Below are positions 32,800 through 44,905 of a stretch of 64,000 bases of DNA, piece after piece; position 1 is the stretch's first letter, and each line of letters opens with the position of its first letter. Source of the stretch: Wolfiporia cocos (taxonomy: Eukaryota > Basidiomycota > Agaricomycetes > Polyporales > Phaeolaceae); the NCBI GenBank assembly GCA_029448655.1, contig JACCLO010000048.1, positions 22,412-86,411 of the forward strand. Direction: 5' to 3'. A program made the translations under genes and the position numbers. Below the pieces are notes generated by a model. It was not told the DNA's origin, ran no database searches, and saw only the letters and a list, made by a program, of their open reading frames with translations.

Positions 32800-34474
32800 C
32801 AATGTGATTTCTCCTGAAGGATTGGTACCGTCTTCTCACCTGAATCGAAGTTAGCAGCCGCCCTCGGGCGATGACAGGGGCGACGCACCTGATCCGAGTA
32901 CGATGACATCGTCAGCACGCCCGACACTTCATATGCGACATCAGACTTTATTTGCCAATCATATTGACTGCGACGTACATTCGCCAGAGACCAGGCTTGG
33001 CCGGATGTGGTTCCCAAAGGTCGGATGTGGCAAAGCCACGCTCCCCATTTGGCATATTCTCGATGCAAGGCTGGTGTGTCTCGCACGTCTGCACGCACAT
33101 GCACGCCATACCTCAGTATACTTCGGGCGGCTACATCGTTACATTTTGGCACGCACCAACATCTGCAGCTCGAATGTCCCGTCTCCCTGAGGAACCCAGC
33201 GACATACACTCTCTGGGAAGCTGCATCCATTCCCAGTCGGCGCGCTTCTTGCCAATAGGGCTCGGCTCTTCGACGCCGTCATCGAACACGCATGTCACCA
33301 GGCCGAATTCGGTTGCACCGTAGCACGCCAACAGGCGCACGCCTTTATCCACGAGCTTCTCACCATTCGCCCTGGAGAGCGGGCCGCCGGCGAATATCTA
33401 AGACGTGAGTGATAAGCGAGTTGCTCCCTCGACCAGCGCAATGTGATGCAGGTACTGACAAGAGCCTGAAGAGACGCAAGGTACTTCGCGTCATCCTCGT
33501 TCTGCGACCACGCCTGGCGAAAACAGTACTTTTAGCAATCACAGGCACACTACACAACCAGAGCCTACCTCGACGAAAGCAGGGACGCTCTCGATAGCCG
33601 TGCAGCCTGTCTTGCGCGCCGTCTCAATTGTGTTCTGCGGGGTCGGCACGACCGGGGGCGCTGACACGATCGCGCGCGGGGGGAACAGCGACGTCGGCTG
33701 GCCGGACAAGAGCGGCGCGTACAGCTGCGAGCAGAGTCCCATTACGTGGAACGGCGGTAGCGCCATGCACCCCCACCGTATCGCCTTCCTGCGCGACTCC
33801 ACGAAGATGGGCATCCTGCACCAGTGTAGGATCGTCGTGTGCGTGTGCGGGATCGGCTTCGGGAAGCCGGTGGAGCCTGAGGAGTGCAGGTAGAGCACAA
33901 CATCCGATGGCGACGCCGCGCACGCGGGCGGCGGGTAAGGGCCCGAGACGGCACGCGGCGGGTCGAAGGAGGGCGCGAGCGTCGGGAAGACGTCCGTGAG
34001 CGCGGGCAGGTCGTCGACGTGCATGGCGAATCCGCTCGGCAGGCTCTCCCGGACCGCGTCAGTGAATGGGGCGAAGGTGGGCTGTGAGACGATGCGATGG
34101 CAGCTCGTGTGCTCCATCAGGCTTGCTATTGCGGGCACGGAGTTGCGGGAGGACATAGGGAAGGGGACGAGCCCCGCACGGATCAGACCCGCGACGAGCG
34201 CATGGTAGAGCAGAGTATCGCAGTTCGCGATGATAGCGACAACGGCGCCCTCTTCGCCCTTCCGTCCGGGCCTGAAGGAGTGGGCAACGCGGTGAATTGC
34301 CTGAGCGAACTCGAGGAACGATATACTTCCGAGCGTATCAGAAGACAAGTCTGGAAACAGGAAGAGAAAGAACGGAGAGGTGGAATTGTATTCGGCATGG
34401 AAGTCGACGAGCCCAGGGATGAGAGATAGCGAACCGTTGAGGGGCGGGAGTACAGGCGATGCAGATGCAGACAT
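32800..34474 (-). pseudogene. Adenylate-forming (AMP-binding) enzyme, NRPS-like, incomplete
   Basis: Exon 1 (33,569-34,474) starts at MSASASPVLPP and contains the phosphate-binding core LHSSGSTGFPKPIPHTH and FHVMGLC. After short introns the minus strand gives IFAGGPLSRANGEKL, ACYGATEFG (core A5), DWEWMQ, GERGFATSDLWEPH, and WRIVGRADDVIVLGSGEKTVP across an intron ending about 32,850. This order is the adenylation domain of fungal Lys2-like or NRPS-like reductases, which activate a carboxylic acid with ATP. A one-base frame change lies between DWEWMQLP and WVPQGDGTFELQML near 33,205. After GEKTVP no carrier or reductase domain is recognised, so the gene is truncated, decayed or unusually divergent. 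Confidence 0.8.
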
Positions 34475-36916
34475 ATCTGCCAGAAGCTGAACAGAGTGGA
34501 TTATAATGATTCTGATGGAGTATGTGGGTGCTGAGAATGAGGCCTATTTAAACGAAGTTCTCGAGCCATCCCCGTGACGCGGGAAGGTCCATCGGTGAAT
34601 ATTTGAATGGCTTGCCGGTGCGCTGCGGGTCAGTTGTCCTCATGAATCCGAGCAGGTAGGTAATCGTCTACTGGTGTCAGTATCGAGTGTGGCGTACTAG
34701 ATCCTGAGGCCTGAAGAGTGGCCGGCCGAGCTCGGCATCTGTTAGCCGACCAAATGTGAGACCGCGGTGATCTCGGAGCGTTCCTTTCGTTATCGTCGCA
34801 GAAAGCCGCGAAGGTTCTCTCCAGCGATCGGAGGCTAGTCGATTGGAGTCCCGCACAGCCTCGCACCTCCAGCCTTCCTGAGACGCAGGGGCACGACATA
34901 ATCAGCAGCCCAGTACATCTTCGACGGGCGCGGAACATTCTTGCTGATATTCTAGAGCTGTCAGCATCATCACCTTGGGGCCCGCGGCCACGACAGCCGA
35001 CGCAGAATTCCGCCAACGATTGCGATCGTCAGATTTTGGGGAGTTGGTATCATGCAGCAAAATAAACTAACGCGTAAAGCATGGGCAACTGATCTTCCCG
35101 CATAGCCTGTCTATCGCTATGTGACTCGTCAAAGTCCGCCAGCGGCTTCGACGCCCGGAAGGACTCACTGCTGGAAGTGAGAGATTGAAGATTGATCTAG
35201 ACGTTTCTCCTACGAGTGTGGCCAAGTGGCAAAAAGAGCGGAGCTGCATGGACGTCGGAAATGATAGAAGAGCCTTTCATTTCGGACCAACTGCGCATTT
35301 GAGCTGGCACATTCCAACCACCGTGCCCGCCAGGCCATTCCAGGCTGAGCATGTCCGGCATTGCTCATACCGACACTGCCGGGCGGTGAAAGGCTCAGAC
35401 TAACCCGATGGTAAACAAAAGTGGTTCCGGCTGTATGATAACGATATGGCAACAACACATCGCTTGCAATCCTTCCAGGAGGCTCTCGGCTCCACGTGAA
35501 TTACTTCATCTGCACTACATTGACCAAATCTCACTGTTCCTGTACAACACAATTTCCTAAGAATCCTAACATGCGAGGGCGCATATTTCGTATCATGTCA
35601 AGTCGATAGTTGCTAAATACAGATAAAATGGGTCAGAGCTGGTAGCAATGGGCGCCCAATGCCTCTGACAATTATTTGGGGCGTTCACCTTGAATTTATA
35701 GTGCAAGGATAGCTCTTCAGAGCCTCGCCTTCCCGATTCCGAAACACACAATTAGATTGCATATTCTCGCCATGTCAGTAGTAAGTTAATACACCGCAAG
35801 TAGTCAGACGATCGTCCGCGAGAAAGGCTAATCGATTCAGAAGTCCTGCTCTAAACTGTTCCCTCACCTGCTTAATGTCATGCCCAGTGTGACTGTCCGT
35901 TCGTAGGCTTGCTGGTTCACTCGCCTCCCAACGTTTGCGACACGGTACCGTTGCACAATAGCTACCTCCTTGATTTGTCAGAGCACTCTTGCTGCGGAAG
36001 ACTTTGCGGGTTCTGGAGACATAAATATCTACTTTCGCAACGTACGCTACACATGCGCCGATGGCGTTGTTTGTCACGAAACATGTTCTGCTCTTCTTGC
36101 GTACTTTGCTACTCACCAGTGCACTCCCAGGAGTTGTAGCTATGTGTACCTGTAGCACAGATGGCATAATATGTCCCATTGTTCTTACCTTCGCCTCACA
36201 AACACGCTCGTGTATCGCTTCGTTCTTCGATGAAACTGCAGTTTTCGCTGATGTGTGAACTGAGCACTTAGGTGATGACTGACTTCAGGGCCTGTAGTCC
36301 GGCATTCAGTACGTTTAGTGCAAAGTAGCGGGCCATGTCGGAACCGGCGCTACTTCATTATCAAGCAATATAAGAACAGAGATGAGTAGATAGATACTCA
36401 GCGTGGGTGGCGCCCACGCTTCAATGTGGCTTGCTAATCCGTGTTCATGCTATTTGCACGGCATGCTACACGATCGAAGTGTTGTAATAGAGGTTTTTTT
36501 ACTAACGATAATTATGACTCGCCCTTTTCCGAGGTTGTGCAAGAATTATGAGAACGAGGTATGGCATCATTGATACCCTACAGTGTTTTCGTACATCCGA
36601 TGCGGGTTAACAGTACTTGGATACAGTTACTGGTATGCGTCACAAAGATCAAGGACTACGCTCTACCCACTCCATTTTAAAAACTTAGTAGTGGAGCTCA
36701 AAAAATCCGTGCCACAGTCAATTTTATTGTTAGCAAAACACCTCTAATTCGAGAGTGATTGTGGAGGCGACGGGGGGACTGCATCTAGCACTTAAATCAT
36801 ATGGGTCAGTGTTGGACCACGATGGAGCGATCGCCGCCACCGCCCGTCCGATCCGCTCAGATCTTGTGACGCACTAGTACTAGTGACAGGTGCCACCACA
36901 GCGCGGTCACGCCGAA
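34475..36916. other. Intergenic, no supported gene
   Basis: Only short overlapping frames are present. A plus-strand stretch at about 35,970-36,155 reads like a Cys-rich secreted fragment (YTCADGVVCHETC, HQCTPRSC), but no signal peptide or splice partner was found. The interval just upstream of 34,474 probably holds the promoter of the adenylate-forming gene. Confidence 0.25.
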
Positions 36917-37300
36917 TCACCTGTTCGTGCGACTCAGGACCAGGAAGAAGATAAGACGGTGTCCGAGGAAGGTCCGACTGTGATGGAGGTCGATTCGTAG
37001 GGCGTCGTCTGGTGGATGTGTCGCATCGCGAGCACGGCCGTGTTGCATTGTGTTTTCGAGCTGTTGTTCATGGCTTTCGTTTGACTCGGCGTAGACACCG
37101 TCGAACGCGGGGCCTGGAGCCGCACTGGCCGCACCGCTGGGCAGCTGAGGCTGGAGGGAGCTGTATCGGCACCGTGAGAGGACGCGAGAGTCTGGCGTCG
37201 GCGACACCGACCTGGAACGGGCTTGGCGCAGCGAGTGCGCAGACGGGTTGAAATGTCCGCACTTCGGGCAGACATATTCTGCACGTGGCGGGTGACGGTC
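36917..37300 (-). pseudogene. Lunapark C-terminal zinc-ribbon fragment
   Basis: The minus strand reads YVCPKCGHFNPSAHSLRQA right after a plausible intron acceptor (GTGCAG at about 37,273). This closely matches the second half of the zinc ribbon of lunapark, the ER three-way-junction protein, which is followed by a Ser/Pro-rich tail as here. The upstream exons with the two membrane helices and the first CxxC are not recognised up to 37,617. Either the gene is split by longer introns or this is a fragment. The reading frame stops at 36,917. Confidence 0.5.
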
Positions 37301-37661
37301 AAGGGCAAGGTCAGGTGGGAGGTGCTGACGTCGACCCCACAGCCAATTGGTCGCTGACCGTCGTAAAGGGCACAGAATTGTACATACCAAGTGTATCGCC
37401 GGCTCATGACCACGAAGATAATGATAAGTTGGGCGCTGCAAGTCACGAATGCCGGATAGACCGTTATCGAGCAATGGGAAGTGTTTGAGTGGAGAGCGAA
37501 TAAGCGCCGATCACTGGGTCCAGCGCGGGCATTATATTGCACATGGCCGGCGAATGAGCACCCAGCGATGTGGCACGTGCTGCGTATCACGCTGCATCCG
37601 TGCTGTGGGAATGCCACGCTGTCACCTTACACCCAATCCACTCTGCAACGATCTGATAATA

Positions 37662-38281
37662 ATGGAGCCAACAGAGGTCCAAATTTACGGATTGAATCTT
37701 TTGAAGGAACACACAGACATGTTTCATAATCACATATCCACTGCTTTCCCGACACAGATTGGTGAACTATACAAATGGCATGCCAAGGGCAGGCATGCAT
37801 TGGTACATTACATTCTTTTTATTTTTGCTACTCTACTAATGAATGCAAAGTTGTATACTGAGGAGATAATCAGAGATTTTCGATTGGAGGACGACGAACT
37901 AGCAACCAACTTCCACAGAGACCCTAGGATTTTATTAGGTCGTCAAAAACTTGATTTTGCCTTGAAGTTATTCAACCTTGGGCTGGATGCTGAGGCATTC
38001 CAGCTACCCAAGTTGGAGATTGAGCTGAAGGAAGGGCCCAAGACTGACACTACAGACCAGAATGCAGATTGCAGAGGAATAGTAAGTCTTGTGAATGATT
38101 AGCACAAAATGGCTTGAATTTAAATTTCTGCATCTAGAAGCGGCCTACTTCAGAATTGGAAGAAGCAGGCCAGGGTCCCAAGCGCCAAAAAGTGGAGGAG
38201 AGACTTCCTCAATTTTTGCCTCTAGGTGATGGCAAACCATCCTCCAAGTTGGAAGATTGGGAAGATGAAGCCTCAAAGTAG
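37662..38281 (+). CDS. Hypothetical protein, two exons
   Basis: Exon 1 is 37,662-38,081 and exon 2 is 38,138-38,281, joined by a GTAAGT...TCTAG intron of 56 nt at a codon boundary. The product is about 187 residues. The first part is helical (LLKEHTDMFHNH, LVHYILFIFATLLMNAKLY). The C-terminus is hydrophilic with GPKRQKVEERLPQFLPLG, a likely basic nuclear-type patch, and an acidic end. The gene is clearly more AT-rich than its neighbours, which suggests a different origin such as a transposon-borne or transferred gene. No family is recognised. Confidence 0.55.
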
Positions 38282-38420
38282 TATGTATGTCATTTTACAT
38301 TCTCATTGAAGCAGCTTGCAGTTTACTGAGGCTTGAGTACAGAATGCTTTCATGATGGTTTAGGACTGTATAGGGTGTACATACTTGCAAATAGGAATCT
38401 GCATGAGGTTGTCCTTTGTC

Positions 38421-39983
38421 TCAACATACATATCTATCACCGTGATCACACCCTGTGAACATCCTTGCACACATCAAATATGTAGTCATAGCATGATCAT
38501 GCTTGCCCTCATGTGCAAATACTAGTGAGAAATGCTCCACTTCCACTTCAGCGACTGCTGATGAGTACTGGAAAGAAAGCTCAGTACTTTGGAAGGAAGA
38601 TACATCACCATGCATACCAATGCTCATGCTGGTCCGATTCAGTGAATACTGGTTGGAATGAATGTCAGCTGGGTAGCAAAGACAGTGCCACAATGTACCT
38701 TGAAATCATCACCGTTGAAGATAAGGATATCTCCGTGCTCTAGGGTCACGAGGAGTACCGGCCCCTCCCTTTTGACAGATTTCGTAATGGAGTCTGTGAT
38801 TTGAGCAACTTGCATATCCAGAATGCTCACACTGTTACTCGGCGCTGGGACATCGGAATCGTCTATGTCCATAGGCCCGCATGAGTCGTTAGCTCCGTGC
38901 GGGAGTTCCTTCTTAGGAGATCCACGCTCTGCGACGGTGATTGGCAGAAGCTGCTGTACACCTGGAGCTAATGATTTGGGGCGCATCGACAACTCTGCAT
39001 CGGCGCCGAGGTACATCATGTATACAGGGGAATTTTTCGCAGCAAGCACGTTCTGGCACAACTTCTGTCTTGGGGAAAGCCATGAATAGTAAATTCAGAA
39101 CTCACCTTCTTTGAGCCAGGGAGAACCCAAGCCAAGTAATTCATTTCTGTCCCCCTCCTTCAGCGGCCAAGCGGCTTTGAAGCAGTGCGTGTGCTTGCAA
39201 TATACAGAGCGGGGCATGTGTCGTGGCCGCTGTCGTATCTTGATTGTTGAATGAGCAGGTGTAATAGGCCTCTGCGGACGCACAGAATGTTTTAGAATCA
39301 ATACATACGCACCGCTGTCCGTGCTCACCTTTAAAGGAACCCTTGCTATCCTGGAGCAATGACAATTCAACTTTCGTCAGCATCTCTCTGAAGAGCCTGG
39401 TCGGCTGCTCCTGCAACTCTGCCCCGTTACAGGTATAAATAAATAAATAAATAAGCTTGGCAGAGACGCCATCCTTTGTCATATACGCTAAACGCGAGCC
39501 ATCAGCAACGTCCGTTACGGTGGTTTGACACGCTCGGACGGCCTGTCACACGACAATGTCACTGGAGAAATACCACGGGAATTATGCATGGTATGAACAT
39601 CCGCAGGAGGTATACAGTTGCTTTCCTGCGCGAATGTATGAGTGCTTGCTTCGGCCGCCTCTGGTAGGCACACTCACTGAGCATCCGCTACACAGTTAAT
39701 ACCATAAATTTCGCTGAGCATTCAGTTTTCCACACTTTACGCATTGCCTTCCGCCATGATAGCTTGTGGCCGAGATGCCATACTCGAAGTCGGCATCATT
39801 GATGATGTGGTGAAGAATGGGGAGGAAGAAAGTGGAAAGGATTGAACATGATATTAGGGTCTGTCTGGTCTGCTCCGATGGAAGGAGGGGCCTGCCACCA
39901 GGGATCAGCACTCCGATCCACCGTTTCGCTACCGGGTACCCAATCGAAAGTGAATTGCCACGAAAATAGTTCTTGACCAGCAT
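38421..39983 (-). CDS. Possible 2OG-Fe(II) dioxygenase-like protein, C-terminal part
   Basis: Several minus-strand exons join well. ELQEQPTRLFREML (about 39,400) leads across an intron (GTGAGC...CGCAG) to RPRHMPRSVYCKHTHCF and LLGLGSPWLKE. The next exon has MYLGADAELSMRPKSL and VTLEHGDILIFNGDDF, and a 49-nt intron then joins YSLNRTSMSIG. The HGDILIFNGDDF segment resembles the C-terminal strand of the AlkB/TET-JBP-like dioxygenases that are multi-copy in mushrooms. An upstream ORF with CVKCGKLN (39,696-39,983) may be its zinc-finger part. The iron-binding HxD was not seen, so the assignment is tentative. Confidence 0.35.
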
Positions 39984-40883
39984 CGTTTCTCCCCTGTCAT
40001 TTGTTCAGCATGCCATCGAAAGGTACCCACGTAGATATCGATGAGATACCATGTTTATGGATTTGATTCCAAAGAAACCCAGGTGTGTACAGCCATATTG
40101 TTCGCGGAGACTGAATGGCGCCGATTCGAAGACTCTGCACAGCACGATGCAATCCGGACTATCACTTTTGTGGCTGTCCAATAGAACCTTAGCTTCGGGT
40201 GGTGGGCTGATCGGCCGGTTTGAACGACGCGAAGATGTCGGGACTGCACTGTTGAGATAGCTCCGGTGCTTTGTTGGTCAGCGTGCTCGGATCATGTCTG
40301 GGTTGCAGTTTAAAACTCCCAGAGGTCGAAACATGAGCAGTACATCATTGCAATAGAACCTAACCAGAATGATGCAGAATCGGAGGCACCAAGGAGGAGT
40401 CTGACTTGGATATCGTGGTGATTTTGATGGGGTTGATGATCAAAGGGATTCGATTCTCGTTGACATCCGTCATGATCATAGATGGCAGAGGACGATCTTG
40501 GTGATAGAGTACGTGCCCGTCGCCGTGATTGGCATGCACATTTTCAGACTGATGTGTCTGTCGGAGATGGACAACGGCAGCTAGCCAGAGCTTGGCGGTC
40601 TATGGCTAGTACAATGCGCAATTGTACCGGATCAAAGCGCAATTGCTACGTAGGCGCCGGTGGGCGCATTCCTGGGAAGTCATAAAACACGGACGGCCCG
40701 ACAAGTCCGGTTCGCTGCCGCTACGTTTGTGGCGGCCACGGTGATATGTGTCCGCTATTGCTATCTGGGCAGCTTAAGTGCAAGTATGGATCGAAAAATG
40801 ACGCGGCGCCGTCTTTTCCACACTCGTGCGTGTGATCACACAAGTACAGAACCGCTTACTTGTCAAAGGATGTACCCGACATA
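39984..40883. other. Intergenic, no supported gene
   Basis: Only short shadow frames. Both flanking genes (the dioxygenase-like gene and MSH4) lie on the minus strand. Confidence 0.3.
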
Positions 40884-43800
40884 CTACATGGTATCACGGA
40901 GGACCTGCATGATCTCCTTCTGGAATCGAGCAAGATGAGCAGCCAACTCTTCATCGGGTAGCGAGGAATGATCGAGCGCTTGCGTGAGTTGGGTCCGTAG
41001 CTGAGAGCGGACTGAAAGTAGCACCTGCCATAAGGAGTACATACCCTGAGGAGGGCCTTGCGCCGTATGGAGACTTTGTTCGAGCGGCTATCCTGCTCCT
41101 GGCGTTCCTCCATCTCGCTCAAGGCTTCTGCGACCCGCCTTCCCTCGGCGAGGACGTCATTCGGTAGATCGGCAAGTCGGGCAAGATCAAGACCTGGCAC
41201 AGATGAAACTTAGCTCAGCGTACCACACAATATGTCCAACAAACCGTAGTGGCTCGTCTGTTCCGGCGCTCCGTCGACAACTCTGTGACGAACAGCAAAG
41301 GGCCAAGGTCTCGCAAATGTACGCACCTGTATTGAAAAGTCATGCCAAAGTTCGACGTGGATTGGCGTGACCTCTGCGTCAGAAGTTAACAAAGATACAC
41401 GAAGCGATTGGTATGGAGAACCTGAACGGCAAGATGAAGGCTGACAAGTTCTGTTAGTAACCGAGATGTAATCATTCAAAACCTACTCACTTGACAACAG
41501 ATGGCTGGCGCGACAATGTTGTCGTGAGCTCGCTGAAGTGACTACAGGGCCTGTAAGCAACCCATACATTAGTGATAATGGTACAGGTGCATACGTTGCG
41601 AAGAAGACATATGACTAGCAAACCAACGGCATTATCAGTAATGTACAGGGACCGCAAAATGAGCCGGTACGACCTTGAGTTTGATGAGTTCCTCTGCGAT
41701 GGCATGCGAGATGCCAACTTCTTCCCTTGGAGAGGTGCCGCGGCCAACTTCGTCGATCAGGATGAGAGAATTCTCCGTAGCAATCCCTGGCACAATTTCG
41801 GCATCAAGATGATGCTGGTTTCATAGTTAGCTCAAGTTACAAACCAACGATCATCGCGCAAGATGCCATCTCACTCGCAAATGTGCTCAGGCTCTTTTCG
41901 ATATCGTCGTCGTTCGATAGCCGAGTCAGGAGTGCATCGTGCAGTCTGCATGATACGACATTCAAAGAGGCGGTTTTGGTGATATTTGGAGAAGGTCCGC
42001 ACCTGAAGCTACCGTACTCAGCAGGAACAAAGCATCCGCACATTGCCATGACTGTCAGCAGCCCAATCTGCCGCAAGTATATGCTCTTGCCTATGGTCAC
42101 AGACAATCGGATGTTTGTTGACCATATACGGGCTCGGCGTACCTAACATGCTGCGTTGAATCAGCATTGAGCGATAGATATGATGAATCAGATGATCAGA
42201 CGAACTTCGGCCCCTGGACAATTTGAAAAGAGGAAGCCTCGCAGCAATATACATCATTCGGTACAAGCGTCCCGGCCGCCTGAACGTTCTCTAGAACAGG
42301 ATGCTGCCCCGCCTTTATGGCTAAGGTTCCCGTGAACTCGGGACGCACTACACCAAGTATTAAGTGGTCACTGTTATCTAACTTAGAGGATGCTCACCAT
42401 AGTCACGCACTAAGAAATCAAAACCAAACCTTACAATCAACATCTCTGTCAGTCTAGCATTTACAGGACGTACGAATGCTGGCATGCGCAAAAGACCACA
42501 ACATGTCCACAATGGCAACGGCCTCCGAAGCTTTGTACAGAGCTCCAATGACATCGACGATCTCGGCGATCAACTCTTGTATAATCCTGGTATGACCTGT
42601 GAGCCGGGTATTGGAATGCCAACCGGTACTACATACTTGTCACTCATGATCAGCGTCTCGTCCAGTGCATCCTTCATGCGCGCGTTTCTCTTCTTCTGCT
42701 CAAGCTGTGAGCATTCTCACACTGGTAACCTCGTACAGGACTGACCAGCTCGATACTAGAAAAGAGCCACCGCTTTCTCTGAGCTGTCACATTCACAAAG
42801 CCTCTAGGTAGCTCCCCTCGGAGATCTGTCTTCTTCAAAGCAAAAACGAAGCCTGTGTCCTGGTACACTAGACTAAGAGGCAGGTCGTGTTGCTCCGAGA
42901 GTTCGCGGTTCAATGCAAATATATCCCCGACATTCTCCTTGTATGTTTCTCGTGCGACGTCAAGGAGGCGATTGTAGTTTGCCTGATTTGCTGGATTTGA
43001 GCATTAACAAATGATGTTAAGGAGGAGGAAACATACCTTGACGGCGTACACACGTGCATTCACCGCATTCAGGCCGCGCTGTATAGATCCATCGAATCTC
43101 AACGAAGGCTGCGTTATTTGGCACGTACTTTCGCTGAAGCTTCTTCTTCATTCAATGCTTCGCTAACATGCTGTTCGATTCTTGAAAGTCGCTCGTCAGA
43201 GATCATCTACATCGAACAGGCGCTTAGCGCGCATCCAATCTACAATTATATCTCCAGCACCTACGTCCAGTACGATTCGTAACAGACGGGAGCGGCTGCC
43301 TGTCAAGGCTTTCGCGAGAACGGGCATGTTCTTGACTATGTTTCGGAGACTGAGCATTTGCGCGACGCGAGCGGCAGCAAGCTTTGCAGTGCTTGTCTCA
43401 CGCGCCTCGGATGCAGCAAGCTGATGATTCAAATGAGCATTGATACTGTGCATGACCTGAAACGGCGAAAGCTTGCCGAGCAGATTAGCTTATCGAAGTC
43501 CATATTATGGAGGGACTTGAGCGCGTTCTTCATATTGTCGAAACGATTTCCATTCTGTATGAGCTCTTTAAGACAGTAAGCCGAAATAGACACATCCATG
43601 GAGTTGATAGACCTTCGACGACATCAAGGCGCGCCTCTATAGAAGACTGTCTGCAGCATTATTAGATCAACTCCGTAACGGTTGCAAAATGAGATACCAG
43701 TGATAGGCGCGAGTACATTTGCCCGGAGGAGGCGAGCACCCATTGCAGTGTATGTATGATTTAATAGCCTAGGTGTGAATTACTTGAATCGTGGGCATAT

Positions 43801-44631
43801 ATTAAGAGACAGAGAGGGTTTACCCAAACATGGAATGGGTGGACCTCTTGAATGAGATGCTGCCCACCAGCTCCAAGTTTCGAGCAGTCTCGGGATCTAT
43901 CATCATGCTGCCTTCTACTTGTACATATCGTATGAGGAGCGAAGAAGGAGCAAAGCGTAAATTGAGCTTCGACTCTGCATACTCGAATAGCGCGCTAGCT
44001 GCAGAGAGCGCGTAATACCTATTAATGTTGTTCAGTATAGTCGCAAGGTTTCGGACGCATATACCCACTTGCTGGACACCGCGACAAGAGTTGCAGGCCG
44101 CTCATCGTCATCAACTATCAGCTGGTTGACAAAGGCAAGTCCTGCGTTTACAGTTGCAACGCGAAGCATGTGCTCAGTAGTCATATTGCTCACCAGCATC
44201 ATCGTTCCAGTATTTTCTCATCACTGGATCGACTGTGGCATCAAACTCTTCGATCATGCACTGCACTAGGACCGAAGTCGACGAGGCTTTCTTTCCTCCA
44301 GATGCCATAGGTGTATCTATCAGAGATAAAAAGGTGTTTGGGACCAGAATAATGGATGGAGAATGCAGATGAAGCTGATGCAGCGTCTTGACATATGTGG
44401 GACTGTCCACGAGCTGCGGACCATCATATTGAGCGATGATTCAGTACGAGCTGACTACATGCGCACCTGGATAAGGGAAACCCTCCCGGTATCCTTGTCC
44501 AATGCAGCAAGGCCGACTTCACGTGACACTCCGCGCCCTTCCAGGACATAGCTGGCCTCGTGCCTGGATGATGCGGCGGTCTGGGGTCGGGCGGTAGCCG
44601 GACGCGACTGGGCTGCCCAGCCGCGTGACAT
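40884..44631 (-). CDS. MSH4: MutS homolog MSH4, meiotic crossover protein
   Basis: The minus strand starts at the ATG at 44,631 (MSRGWAAQSRP) and ends at the TAG at 40,884-40,886, with more than ten short introns. The core domain shows SPTYVKTLHQLHLHSPSI, YYALSAASALFEYAESK and FVNVTAQRKRW. The Walker A region reads GPN-ML-GKSIYLRQI across two introns. DALLTRLSNDDDIEKSLSTF follows, then the Walker B LILIDEVGRGTSP, HFSELTTTL, and a C-terminus with LDLARLADLPNDVL and EEELAAHL-type helices. MSH4 pairs with MSH5 as a clamp on meiotic recombination intermediates and does not repair mismatches; the N-terminal mismatch-binding domain is absent, as expected. The frame is intact throughout by my splicing, unlike several neighbours. 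Confidence 0.93.
42143..42150 (-). other. MSH4: 8-nt micro-exon of MSH4 (Walker A)
   Basis: The upstream exon ends ...GGG CCG AA at 42,206, followed by an intron of 55 nt (42,151-42,205, GTTCGT...CGCAG). Then comes CATGTTAG (42,143-42,150), an intron of 52 nt (42,091-42,142, GTACGC...CATAG), and an exon starting GCAAGAGC at 42,090. The joined codons read G P N M L G K S, a valid GxxxxGKS loop. Without the micro-exon the Walker A cannot be built. A second tiny exon of 20 nt (41,595-41,614) encodes the YVFFAT part before HFSEL. Confidence 0.75.
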
Positions 44632-44905
44632 CGCCGTAGCGGGGTGGGATGAGGCAGGGCGTGCAAAGCCAGGAAAATATGGGACGAGCGTAGCGATCCA
44701 GCGAAAAGGAAAAGGCGCGAGACCGAGGGCGACGACAAATGACGGCGGGTTTGAGTCCCCGCATGCGATCGATCGACGAGCGGTGCCGAATCTCGGGACA
44801 TCCTAATAAGGGATCTCAATTGTGCGTACAGGGCAGGTCTGAAACGAATACAATACGAGACTCGAGCAACGGGAGGACGTACAGGATTGTGAAAGTTAGT
44901 TACAT

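Noticed and set aside
33600..34208. Several long plus- and minus-strand frames rich in Arg/Ala/Pro
   Set aside because: They are shadows of exon 1 of the adenylate-forming gene, caused by its high GC third positions.
42143..42150. MSH4 lacking a Walker A motif (pseudogene)
   Set aside because: Splicing through the 8-nt micro-exon rebuilds GxxxxGKS, and the rest of the gene is intact.
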